DNA of 64,000 bases, taken from positions 62,001-126,000 of the forward strand of contig JANXOF010000045.1 in assembly GCA_025353725.1 (NCBI GenBank), read 5' to 3'. Shown piece by piece: positions 9,654 through 17,659 of the stretch. Made by a program: the position numbers and the translations under genes. The notes under the pieces are model-generated. The model saw only the letters and a program-made list of their open reading frames with translations, searched no databases and was not told where the DNA came from. Source of the DNA: Polyangiaceae bacterium (lineage in GTDB: Bacteria; Myxococcota_A; Polyangia; Polyangiales; Polyangiaceae). The stretch's first letter is position 1; every line of letters begins with the position of its first letter.

Positions 9654-11074
9654 TGTTCCGAGGGCGCGTGAGGCACGCTCACTTTATCGGAATCGGAGGG
9701 ATCGGCATGAGCGGACTTGCCGAGATCTTGCGTACGATGGAGTTTGACGTCTCGGGCTCTGACCTCAAACCCAACGACATCACGCGACGCCTAGAAACGA
9801 TGGGTGTTCGCGTCCACGTCGGCCATGCCGCCTCGAACGTCGAAGGGGGCGACGTCGTGGTCTACTCGAGTGCCATCGACGAAAAGAATCCCGAAATACA
9901 GCGGGCGCGCGCACTCGAAATACCGATTATTCAGCGCGCTGAGATGCTCGCCGAACTCATGCGCGTGAAGTACTGCGTGCTTATTGCGGGCTCGCACGGA
10001 AAAACGACCACGACGTCCCTCGTCGCCACGGTTCTCCGTGCCGCAGGTCTCGACCCTACCGTTGTCGTGGGCGGCAAGGTCAACGCGCTTGGGTCGAATG
10101 CGCGTCTCGGTGAGGGCGACTTGTTCGTGGCGGAGGCCGATGAGAGCGACGGGTCATTCCTCAAGCTAACGCCGACGATCGGCGTCATCACGAACATCGA
10201 CGCGGAGCACCTCGACCACTACGGCACCCACGAAAACGTGAAGCAGGCCTTTGTTCAGTTCGCGAACAAGATTCCGTTCTATGGGCTGGCAGTGCTTTGC
10301 CTTGACCACCCCCACGTGCAGGCCATACTCCCTCAGATTTCGCGCCGGCATGTGACGTATGGCGTCTCCCGGCAAGCGGATTATCGCGCTAAGCATATTG
10401 AGTTTAGAGGGCTTTCGACGACCTTCGAGGCCTTCAGACGTGGTGAGTCGTTAGGCCGCTTTTCGGTCCGGATGCCCGGGCATCACAACGTCTTGAATGC
10501 GCTCTCCGTCATCGCGGTAGCTGACGAACTCGAGGTTCCGTTCGACATCGTCCGTGAAGCCATCGAAAGCTTTCACGGCGTGCAGCGGCGATTCACCGTG
10601 GTCGGGCAGCCGGTTCTCGAGCGAGACGGAGCGAAGGGCGATGTCATGGTGATTGACGACTACGGGCATCACCCCGCGGAAGTCGTGGCGACCCTCGACG
10701 CCGCTCAAAATGGCTTCGACCGCCGCGTTCTCGTGGCGTTTCAACCGCATCGTTACACGCGGACGCAGTCGCTTTTCGACGAGTTCACGCGAGCGTTCAA
10801 CAAGGCCGACGTGCTCATTGTCACAGATGTTTACGCAGCAGGCGAAACGCCTATCGCAGGAGCGACGGGCGAGGCACTCGCCGACGCGGTGCGCGCCCAC
10901 GGCCACCACGACGTGCGCTACATCGGCGATAAGAAACAGGTCACTGCCGCGCTTCTCGCGCAAGTGCGTCCCGGAGATCTTGTTCTGGCGCTCGGGGCGG
11001 GCGACATCAACGTGTGCGCGCGCGACTTGGTGGCTGCCCTCGAGCGCAAGTTCGTGAAGGAGACCCTACCGTGA
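9653..11074 (+). CDS. murC: UDP-MurNAc L-Ala ligase MurC
   Basis: MurC attaches L-alanine to UDP-MurNAc, the first peptide step. The 473-residue protein has the N-terminal [14 protein letters not shown] nucleotide motif, the P-loop [10 protein letters not shown] near residue 113, EADESDGSF, and the C-terminal DDYGHHP and QPHRYTRT motifs typical of MurC. It follows murG directly and is followed by ftsQ, whose GTG start overlaps the murC stop. In many dcw clusters murB and ddl lie in this place; here they do not. Confidence 0.97.
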   Translation: MFRGRVRHAHFIGIGGIGMSGLAEILRTMEFDVSGSDLKPNDITRRLETMGVRVHVGHAASNVEGGDVVVYSSAIDEKNPEIQRARALEIPIIQRAEMLAELMRVKYCVLIAGSHGKTTTTSLVATVLRAAGLDPTVVVGGKVNALGSNARLGEGDLFVAEADESDGSFLKLTPTIGVITNIDAEHLDHYGTHENVKQAFVQFANKIPFYGLAVLCLDHPHVQAILPQISRRHVTYGVSRQADYRAKHIEFRGLSTTFEAFRRGESLGRFSVRMPGHHNVLNALSVIAVADELEVPFDIVREAIESFHGVQRRFTVVGQPVLERDGAKGDVMVIDDYGHHPAEVVATLDAAQNGFDRRVLVAFQPHRYTRTQSLFDEFTRAFNKADVLIVTDVYAAGETPIAGATGEALADAVRAHGHHDVRYIGDKKQVTAALLAQVRPGDLVLALGAGDINVCARDLVAALERKFVKETLP

Positions 11075-12012
11075 GCGTTCATGAGTCGTCCCCTCCCGAG
11101 TCTGCCTCACCTCCCTCGGGCAACATGCGTCGTCGGTCTCCTAACCGTGAGCGAGCCGTTGTGGCCAAGCCCAGTGCCGTCACGCTCCCCACGGCCGCGA
11201 TGGCGGCGCGTCCTGAGCCTCCACCGGCTGACGAGTCTCTCAGTCGCCGTCTTGCGCGCGCGGCGCTCGGTTTCGTGATGGTAGTCGTTATCGGCGGCGG
11301 CGCCGCGTGGGGCGCGCGGCGGTACGTGACGACGAGCCCTCGCTTCGCTGTTAACGATATCCTGACGACGGGCGCGAAGCGTCGGTCTCCCGACGAACTT
11401 GCTTCGACAGCCGGTCTCGCGAAGGGGCAGAATATATTTTTTACCGACTTAAGTGCCGCGCGCGCGCGTCTCGAAGCCGACCCTTGGGTGAGCGAGGCGT
11501 CGCTCTCGCGTAAGCTTCCGAGCACGATCTTCTTGCGCGTTGTGGAGCGCGAAGCTTCCGGCATTGTCGCGACCAACGACGGAACGGCCAAGGCTTCGGG
11601 CGGCGAGACCTACCTTGTGACGCGTGAGGGAGTGCTCATCAAGCGGCTCGAGGCCGGTGACCCTACGGACCTGCCGATCGTTACGGGAGTTGTGCTTCAG
11701 CAGCTTGTGGACGACAGGGAAGGCTCGGCTCGGACGGTACGTCGGGCGCTCGATCTCGCTTCCGACTACGAGCACTCGCCGCTCGGGACGCGGTTGCCCC
11801 TGGAAGAGGTTCACGTGGAGACGAACTTTGAGATGAGGCTCGTCGTGGGGAAAAGTGCGCTGTCTCTCCATATGGGTGCGGGCCCCTACCGGCGAAAGCT
11901 AGAACAAGCCGTTCGTGTCATCAGCGAACTCGATCGCCGGGGCGCGAAGCCGGATTCCATCTTGATGGACAATGAAGCGCGTCCCGACCGCGTCGTTGTA
12001 CGCATGCGCTAG
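11071..12012 (+). CDS. ftsQ: Division protein FtsQ (DivIB), POTRA domain
   Basis: FtsQ is the bitopic inner-membrane divisome scaffold. With a GTG start overlapping the murC stop, the protein has 313 residues. It has a cytoplasmic tail of about 65 residues rich in Pro, Ser and Arg, one membrane segment (about 66-84), a POTRA domain (about 93-160) and an FtsQ-type beta domain. An in-frame start at 11014 inside murC is possible but less likely. FtsQ proteins diverge widely, so the call rests on topology, the POTRA region and the position between murC and ftsA. Confidence 0.9.
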   Translation: MSVHESSPPESASPPSGNMRRRSPNRERAVVAKPSAVTLPTAAMAARPEPPPADESLSRRLARAALGFVMVVVIGGGAAWGARRYVTTSPRFAVNDILTTGAKRRSPDELASTAGLAKGQNIFFTDLSAARARLEADPWVSEASLSRKLPSTIFLRVVEREASGIVATNDGTAKASGGETYLVTREGVLIKRLEAGDPTDLPIVTGVVLQQLVDDREGSARTVRRALDLASDYEHSPLGTRLPLEEVHVETNFEMRLVVGKSALSLHMGAGPYRRKLEQAVRVISELDRRGAKPDSILMDNEARPDRVVVRMR

Positions 12013-12175
12013 CCCCGTCGCTCCGATCCGCGCCTTTCGTGAGATTCGCAGCGCGTTCGCGCTCTTTCCGGTGACCTGAGAAAGGTCGGACGGGTCGACC
12101 AAATGCACCGTCAGCGACCGGCGTGTTGTCACTTATTTGGCCCTTTGCTTTCGGGTATGTGATCCCTACGCCGAG
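12013..12175 (+). promoter_or_regulatory. Leader region upstream of ftsA
   Basis: This 163-base gap breaks the otherwise tightly coupled cluster. It contains a small perfect hairpin, GACCT-GAGAA-AGGTC (12073-12087), and the palindrome GGTCGACC just after it. I could not identify a convincing -35/-10 pair. A promoter or processing site for ftsA is plausible because of the gap alone. Confidence 0.3.
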
Positions 12176-13471
12176 ATGAGCACGTCGGCTTCGCAAGGGG
12201 AGATCGTCGTTGGCCTTGACATAGGCACGACGAAGGTATGCGCCGTGGTCGGCGAGATCGCCGAAGACGGCATCACCATCCTAGGTGTCGGTTCGGTACC
12301 GTGTCGCGGCCTCCGCAAAGGTATTGTCAGCAACATCGACTGGACGGTTCGCGCTATCAAAGACGCTATCGAAGCTGCCCAGACCATGGCTGGCGTCGAA
12401 ATTCGCACGGTTTACGCCGGGGTGGCCGGAAGCCACATTCGGTCCCAGCTGTCTGACGGAGTTGCGGCTATCGCCGGCGGAGAGGTCACTCGCGCCGACG
12501 TAGAGCGCGTGCTCGAAGGCGCCCGGGCCATTCCGGTCGATGCCGATAGGCAAATTTTGCACGTCCTCCCGCGGGAATACATCGTCGACATTCAAGACGG
12601 GATCCGCGACCCGATCGGGATGAGCGGCGTTCGCCTAGGCGCAAAGGTGAACCTCATCACGGCTGCAACGAGCTGCGTCCAAAACGTCATTCGCTGCGCC
12701 GAGCGCTGCGGGCTCGTCGTCGCCGACGTCGTCCTCGAGCCCCTCGCCAGCGCCGAGGCTGTCCTCTCCGACGACGAGCGAGAAATCGGTGTCGCGGTAG
12801 TCGACATCGGCGGCGGGACTACGGACATTCTTATTTACGTCGATGGCGGAATTGCTCATGCGAGTGTGATTCCCGCCGGCGGAAACAACATCACCAACGA
12901 CATCGCGGCGGGGCTGCGCACGCCCATGGCCGAAGCCGACCGGCTCAAGCGTCTGGCCGGGTGCGCTCTTGGGCGCATGGTTGCGGACGAGGAAGACATC
13001 GAGGTTCCCGGCGTCGGCGGACAAAAGCCCCGTCGCACCCCGCGCCGCGTGCTGTCAGATATCATCGAGCCGCGCGTCGAAGAAATCTTCGCTGTCGTCC
13101 GAAAGCGTATTGAAGACACCGGGCTTCTCGAGCAGCTATCCGCAGGCGTCGTGCTCACGGGCGGCGCTGTTCTCCTTGAAGGAACGACGGAGCTCGCGGA
13201 AGAGATCCTTGGAATGCCCGTCCGCATTGGATTTCCCAGCGGCGTACGTGGGATAACGCAGCTCGTTCATGGGCCGCAGTACGCGACCGGCGTGGGGCTC
13301 GTCAAGTACGGCGCGCAGGCGATAGCGGACGCTCACGCGCGCGCCGCCGCCCCAGCTCACTCGATGATGCGCATGACGGCCTCCGCCACGAAGAAATTCG
13401 AAGACGAGCGGCCCGAAGACGCACTCAAGTCACAGTCGAAGCTCTGGGAGTGGCTGAAAGCCGCTTTCTGA
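12176..13471 (+). CDS. ftsA: Cell division ATPase FtsA
   Basis: FtsA is the actin-like protein that tethers FtsZ to the inner membrane and recruits later division proteins. The chosen ATG gives 431 residues; an upstream in-frame start at 12137 would add 13 residues without clear support. Visible motifs are LDIGTTKVCAVVGE (phosphate 1), the SHI/MTF-type 1C domain, VDIGGGTTDI (phosphate 2) and LTGGAVLLEG. The C-terminus KLWEWLKAAF forms the amphipathic membrane-targeting helix. It is followed after 140 bases by ftsZ. Confidence 0.96.
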   Translation: MSTSASQGEIVVGLDIGTTKVCAVVGEIAEDGITILGVGSVPCRGLRKGIVSNIDWTVRAIKDAIEAAQTMAGVEIRTVYAGVAGSHIRSQLSDGVAAIAGGEVTRADVERVLEGARAIPVDADRQILHVLPREYIVDIQDGIRDPIGMSGVRLGAKVNLITAATSCVQNVIRCAERCGLVVADVVLEPLASAEAVLSDDEREIGVAVVDIGGGTTDILIYVDGGIAHASVIPAGGNNITNDIAAGLRTPMAEADRLKRLAGCALGRMVADEEDIEVPGVGGQKPRRTPRRVLSDIIEPRVEEIFAVVRKRIEDTGLLEQLSAGVVLTGGAVLLEGTTELAEEILGMPVRIGFPSGVRGITQLVHGPQYATGVGLVKYGAQAIADAHARAAAPAHSMMRMTASATKKFEDERPEDALKSQSKLWEWLKAAF

Positions 13472-13611
13472 TTCAGAAAACTACGCGTTACCTTTCTGTC
13501 TGATTCGCATAAGTAACGCGTAAACGAGGAAGAGGCGCCTCGCTTACGCGTCGTGACTCGCGCACCCCGCGAGTGTTTCGTTCATACCAATTCCCGGGAG
13601 GCCAGAGGCTC
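13472..13611 (+). promoter_or_regulatory. Structured leader between ftsA and ftsZ
   Basis: Three ACGCGT boxes start at 13483, 13516 and 13546, spaced 33 and 30 bases. The first two lie in a perfect 9-base inverted repeat (13483-13491 with 13513-13521). The second and third lie in a 14-base inverted repeat with one mismatch (13516-13529 with 13538-13551, 8-base loop). These two stems share bases, so they cannot form together. A third perfect hairpin, ACTCGCG-CACCC-CGCGAGT (13556-13574), is followed by GTTTCGTT. An SD-like GGGAGG lies at about 13595-13601 before ftsZ. This could be an attenuator-like leader or a set of phased protein-binding sites. Confidence 0.55.
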
Positions 13612-14946
13612 ATGACGTTTTCGATCGAGTTCGCGGACGAGCAGCAAGAATACCAGGCACGAATCAAGGTGATCGGCTGCGGCGGCTCCGGCGGCAACGC
13701 GGTCAATACCATGATCAACTTCGGCCTCGAAGGCGTCGAGTTCATCGTCGTCAACACGGACGCGCAGGCGCTCAACGCCAACGCGGCTCCGACCAAGCTC
13801 AATATTGGTGGCGCGATTACCCGTGGCCTAGGCGCGGGCGCGGACCCAGAGCGCGGTCGCAAGGCCGCCATGGAAGACCACCAACGCATCAAAGAGCTTA
13901 TTAGCGGCGCCGATATGGTGTTTATCTGCGCAGGTATGGGTGGCGGTACCGGAACGGGTGCGGCACCTGTCATCGCCCAACTTGCGCGCGAAGAGGGAGC
14001 GCTGACGGTGGGCGTTGTCACCAAGCCCTTCCTCTTCGAAGGGCGTCAACGCTCGCGTCGCGCGGAGCTCGGCCTTTCCCAGCTCACGGAGCACGTTGAC
14101 ACGCTGATCACGATTCCGAATCAAAAGCTCCTCATGCTCGGTGAGGAGGACCTTTCTTTCATCGATGCGTTCCGCAAGGCCGACGAAGTGCTCTTCCAAG
14201 CTGTCAAGGGCATCAGCGATCTCATCACGCAAAATGGCATCGTCAATGTCGACTTCGCCGACGTGAAGACGGTCATGAACAGCATGGGCCGCGCGCTCAT
14301 GGGAACGGGCATCGCAAAGGGTAACAATCGCGCGCGCCTCGCCGCCGAAATGGCCATCAGTTCGCCGCTCCTTGATGACATTTCCGTCGAGGGTGCGACC
14401 GGAGTGCTCATCAACATCGTGGGTGGTCCGGACCTCAAGATGCGCGAGATTCAAGAAGCCGCGAGCCTTGTTCAGGAGCAGGCGCACGAGGATGCGAACA
14501 TCATCTTCGGCGCGAGCATCGACGAGGCGCTCGGCGAGAATGTGAAGGTCACGGTGATTGCTACCGGTTTCGAGTCGGTTGAACGCATGGCCAGCATGAG
14601 TGAAGGTGCGCGTGTCTCGACGCCTGTTTCTCAGGCCAACACGTCGACGCACTCCGGCTACCAAGACGCACGACAGTATGCGCCGCAGGCAGGCGCGAAC
14701 ATGGGTCACCCAGCCTCGCATCCGTCGCAGCGAGCCGTTTTTCGGCAACCGCCTTCGCCGCAAGCGCAGTCGCGTGTGGTCGAGACAGCTCCCGCGTTCG
14801 CGAGCCGTCGCGTTCCGTCGACTTCACCCGACACCCGCGTATCTCCCGTAAGCGCACGTATCCCTACGCGTGAGCGCGCGAACGCGAACTTCCCGGCGTT
14901 CGAGTCCGATTGGGATGTGCCGGCTTTCCAGCGAAAAGGCCAGTGA
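13612..14946 (+). CDS. ftsZ: Cell division GTPase FtsZ
   Basis: FtsZ is the tubulin-like GTPase that forms the division ring. The ATG at 13612 follows an SD-like GGGAGG and an AGAGG; an open frame reaches back to 13573 but has no better signal. The 444-residue protein has GCGGSGGNAVN, the GTP signature GGGTGTG near residue 110, the T7 loop region NVDFADVKTVM, and a long disordered linker from about residue 340. It ends in the conserved C-terminal peptide DWDVPAFQRK that binds FtsA. It closes the dcw cluster. Confidence 0.97.
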   Translation: MTFSIEFADEQQEYQARIKVIGCGGSGGNAVNTMINFGLEGVEFIVVNTDAQALNANAAPTKLNIGGAITRGLGAGADPERGRKAAMEDHQRIKELISGADMVFICAGMGGGTGTGAAPVIAQLAREEGALTVGVVTKPFLFEGRQRSRRAELGLSQLTEHVDTLITIPNQKLLMLGEEDLSFIDAFRKADEVLFQAVKGISDLITQNGIVNVDFADVKTVMNSMGRALMGTGIAKGNNRARLAAEMAISSPLLDDISVEGATGVLINIVGGPDLKMREIQEAASLVQEQAHEDANIIFGASIDEALGENVKVTVIATGFESVERMASMSEGARVSTPVSQANTSTHSGYQDARQYAPQAGANMGHPASHPSQRAVFRQPPSPQAQSRVVETAPAFASRRVPSTSPDTRVSPVSARIPTRERANANFPAFESDWDVPAFQRKGQ

Positions 14947-14954
14947 CTCGCGCA

Positions 14955-14994
14955 TCCCCCATTCCGGGATCTCGACGAGACTTCGAGTGGGGGA
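14955..14994 (+). terminator. Possible terminator hairpin after ftsZ
   Basis: TCCCCCA at 14955-14961 is the exact inverse complement of TGGGGGA at 14988-14994, and a shorter CTCGA/TCGAG pair lies inside. It begins eight bases after the ftsZ stop. There is no U-tract, so this is only a candidate for termination or mRNA stabilisation. Confidence 0.35.
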
Positions 14995-15129
14995 GCGTGT
15001 GCGTTGAGATGGCTCATTTAAAATAAGTCGAAAGAGTGCGACGGTTGGGTCGGGCGATGTCTCTTCGCTTCGGAGGTAGAGGTCTGTGAGTCCACTTGGC
15101 TCGCAGCGACCTTCACGGAGTAAAGCCCC

Positions 15130-16587
15130 ATGCTTACAAGAGCGGTCAGTCAGCGACGCTTCACCGCTCCGCGAGCCTGCCAGATTCAATCGCCGTTCTT
15201 CCGAGCCCTCGTTCGTTCCGTCCTCCTGGCGGGTTTGGTTCCGAGCTTCCTTCTTGGCTGCACGGGAGCACTCATCGACCCTATCCCGACCCTTGGCGAA
15301 GGGACGGACCCCGCGACGTCTTCAACGGCCTCCTCGCCAGCTGACATCAAGGGGGCACGGAGCTGCGGCGCGGAAGGACATAAGTGCGGCGCGAAGTTGG
15401 CTTGTGAGACTGCCGAAGACTGCGTTTCTAACGTCTGCACGCTTGGCAAGTGCGAGGGCATTCCGAGCTGCGCAAGAGGCGGCCCGGGGGCTGGTCGAAA
15501 TTGTGGACCCGGTGGAGATGAGGATTGCTGTTCGTCTCTCGCGATACCGACAACGTCGTTCAATCGCTATAACTCTGCGCAACATCCAGCCACGGTAAAA
15601 GGCTTCTCGCTCGATAAGTTCGAAGTCACGGTCGGTCGGATGCGCGCATTTCTTACGTCGATCGAGGGAAACGCAAGGCAGTTCGGACCTCTCGTCGGTG
15701 CAGGTGCACATCCGGGCATTGCGGGGTCGGGTTGGCGCGCGGAGTGGAACGATATGCTTCCGGAGAGCATGGACGACGTAAACCTCTTTTTCGGCGCCGC
15801 GTGCGCGGCCGGTGGTGATGCTTCGCAAGGCGGCGCCCCTACCTATCGGCCTCAGCCGTCGGAAAATGATAAAAAGCCCGCCAATTGCACCGGCTGGTAC
15901 CTCCTCAACGCATTCTGCGCTTGGGATGGTGGCCGTTTGCCCACCGAGGCCGAGTTTCAGCTCGCACTCGTAGGTGGCGAAGAACAGCGGCTGCGCGCGT
16001 GGCCGGATTCAGTCCTTGGGAGGCAGGCGCTGACATTCGAGAACGGTCAGCAACTCGTTTCCGCGTTTCTCGCTCCCGCGAATGCGAACGGGAGTGCGGT
16101 CGGCCTCCACACGTTCGGCGAGCAAAGGCGCCACCTCACCGAGCAGAACGTGGCCGATGACGGCGATTCTCACATCGCTCCGGTCGGTTCGTTTCCACGA
16201 GGAAACGGCCGTTGGGGGCACGCCGACCTTAACGGAAACATCTACGAGCTCGTGCTGGATGAGAGTCGCCCGGTCGACCTGCAAACCGGCCTACCAGCGC
16301 CGGACACGTGTATCAATTGTGCAAATACGAACTGGCCTCTCCTGACTGAACGAAACCCTTCGATTGTTCCTTTCAGCGTCGACGAGGGAGCCGACCCTGC
16401 CGTGGTGACCGACATTGCCGCGTGGGGAAAGTACTACGTCGGCGGAGCCCGAATTCTGCAGGGCGGCTCGTGGTCTCATCTCGGGAGCATCATCAACAGT
16501 CAAAATCACGCCAATGTCGTCCGCTTCAAGTACCCCGTGATGCGCACGTACGAGGCCGTTGGCGGCCGCTGCGCGCGCGATTTCTAA
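15130..16587 (+). CDS. SUMF1/EgtB/PvdO-family lipoprotein with Cys-rich spacer
   Basis: This 485-residue protein has a long signal region ending in a lipobox (LLGC, Cys44), so it is probably a lipoprotein. Residues about 75-140 form a Cys-rich segment with repeated C-x(4-6)-C spacing, a style common in myxobacterial exported proteins. The rest matches the formylglycine-generating-enzyme-like fold: FSLDKFEVTVGRMRAF at its start, LPTEAEFQLA in the middle, and GGSW near the end followed by GGRCARDF. Members of this family include sulfatase activators, EgtB and many proteins of unknown role. The paired active-site cysteines of true FGE are not evident, so enzymatic function is uncertain. It is flanked by ftsZ and a convergent glycosyltransferase gene. 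Confidence 0.75.
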   Translation: MLTRAVSQRRFTAPRACQIQSPFFRALVRSVLLAGLVPSFLLGCTGALIDPIPTLGEGTDPATSSTASSPADIKGARSCGAEGHKCGAKLACETAEDCVSNVCTLGKCEGIPSCARGGPGAGRNCGPGGDEDCCSSLAIPTTSFNRYNSAQHPATVKGFSLDKFEVTVGRMRAFLTSIEGNARQFGPLVGAGAHPGIAGSGWRAEWNDMLPESMDDVNLFFGAACAAGGDASQGGAPTYRPQPSENDKKPANCTGWYLLNAFCAWDGGRLPTEAEFQLALVGGEEQRLRAWPDSVLGRQALTFENGQQLVSAFLAPANANGSAVGLHTFGEQRRHLTEQNVADDGDSHIAPVGSFPRGNGRWGHADLNGNIYELVLDESRPVDLQTGLPAPDTCINCANTNWPLLTERNPSIVPFSVDEGADPAVVTDIAAWGKYYVGGARILQGGSWSHLGSIINSQNHANVVRFKYPVMRTYEAVGGRCARDF

Positions 16588-16598
16588 CGCTTAGCTCG

Positions 16599-17567
16599 CT
16601 AGAGCATCGTGACCTTGACACCGAGATACTCGGCTTCGCGTACGACTGTCGACATACCCTCCGCGATGGACGCGTGAACGAATTCCGTGGCTGCGCCGAT
16701 CCAGGTGAGCGTTTCGCGACGCGGCTTGTTCCCAAGAAACCGAACGTCGATTTGCCACCGCCGCGCGAGTTGTTCGAGTCGAGCGCGCTCGGGCCCGTCA
16801 CCGATGACGACAAGCACGGGTTGTTCGATGCGGTGCCCCGCTACATAGTCGATGACGCGGTCGACGCGCTTGCTCCGAACGAGGCGTCCGGCGCACACAT
16901 AGAGCGGTCGACCGCCAAGCGTCTGACGGCGAGCTCGCACGTCTTCGGTTACGTCCATGAGCGCTATGGGGCTAGGTGCCACAACCGCGATGTTCCGCAG
17001 CTTCGTGACCTCGGCGGGGTCGAGCACTTCTACCAATTTCTCAAGCAAATGAGGCGAGACGAACCTCCAGGAGCTTGCGCGCTCGGTCAACTGCTTCGCG
17101 ACGAACGACCGCAAAGCGTTCGGCATCGCCGCGATGAGCCGTACGTCTCCGCCATGCGATACGACCTCCAACGGAGGATCGCCGAACTCGCGGAACGTGG
17201 CGACAGGCCAAGCACAAGGAACGCTCCAGTGAGCCACGATGACGTCAGGTTGGCAGGCGCGAATTTCTGAGCGCGCGTGCGCCATCCACTGGGCGGCCTC
17301 GACGATTCGCCAAGGCTTCTCTCGCAGCCGAAAGGCTGATCCGGGCCACCCGAACGCGCCTCCGGTGACGGGCGTAACGACGTTCACGCGATGTCCCTCA
17401 CGCTCGAGTTCCTCTACTTCGGACTTTACGAAGTGACCCGCGGGGTCGCCGTCGTTGCCCGGATAGCTCGTCGTGACAACGCACACTGAAGAGTTCGCAC
17501 GCAATCGTAATCGAAGTGTGGGGGCCACGACCTGGCGCTTTACCGCGAATCGCGCCGCGGAAGCCAT
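16599..17567 (-). CDS. Glycosyltransferase family 4-like protein, short C-terminus
   Basis: The 322-residue protein has the GT-B N-terminal pattern of GT4 enzymes (SYPGNDGDPAGHFV, then a THE-like region rich in HxxWS). It also has the C-terminal nucleotide-sugar domain, with CAGRLVRSKRVD, VVIGDGPERARLE and the acidic motif EGMSTVVREAE. It stops only about ten residues after that motif, whereas typical GT4 proteins continue for 50-80 residues. It may be a naturally short family or a truncated gene; the stop lies 11 bases from the convergent SUMF1-type gene. It is probably cytoplasmic. Donor and acceptor are unknown. Confidence 0.7.
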   Translation of the reverse strand: MASAARFAVKRQVVAPTLRLRLRANSSVCVVTTSYPGNDGDPAGHFVKSEVEELEREGHRVNVVTPVTGGAFGWPGSAFRLREKPWRIVEAAQWMAHARSEIRACQPDVIVAHWSVPCAWPVATFREFGDPPLEVVSHGGDVRLIAAMPNALRSFVAKQLTERASSWRFVSPHLLEKLVEVLDPAEVTKLRNIAVVAPSPIALMDVTEDVRARRQTLGGRPLYVCAGRLVRSKRVDRVIDYVAGHRIEQPVLVVIGDGPERARLEQLARRWQIDVRFLGNKPRRETLTWIGAATEFVHASIAEGMSTVVREAEYLGVKVTML

Positions 17568-17659
17568 CGGAAGACGTGAGGCGCCGCAGCATCTGCCCGA
17601 TGAGCCAGGTGTCGATGCCGTTTATCTCGAAATTTGTGGGCGTGCTACGGATCTAGGTC

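Noticed and set aside
12125-12160. TTGTCA with TATGTG before ftsA as a promoter
   Set aside because: The spacing is 24 bases, outside the usual 16-19, so I did not call it.
15004-15024. TTGAGA and TAAAAT before the SUMF1-type gene
   Set aside because: The spacing is only about nine bases, too short for a sigma-70 promoter; only the AT-rich patch is notable.
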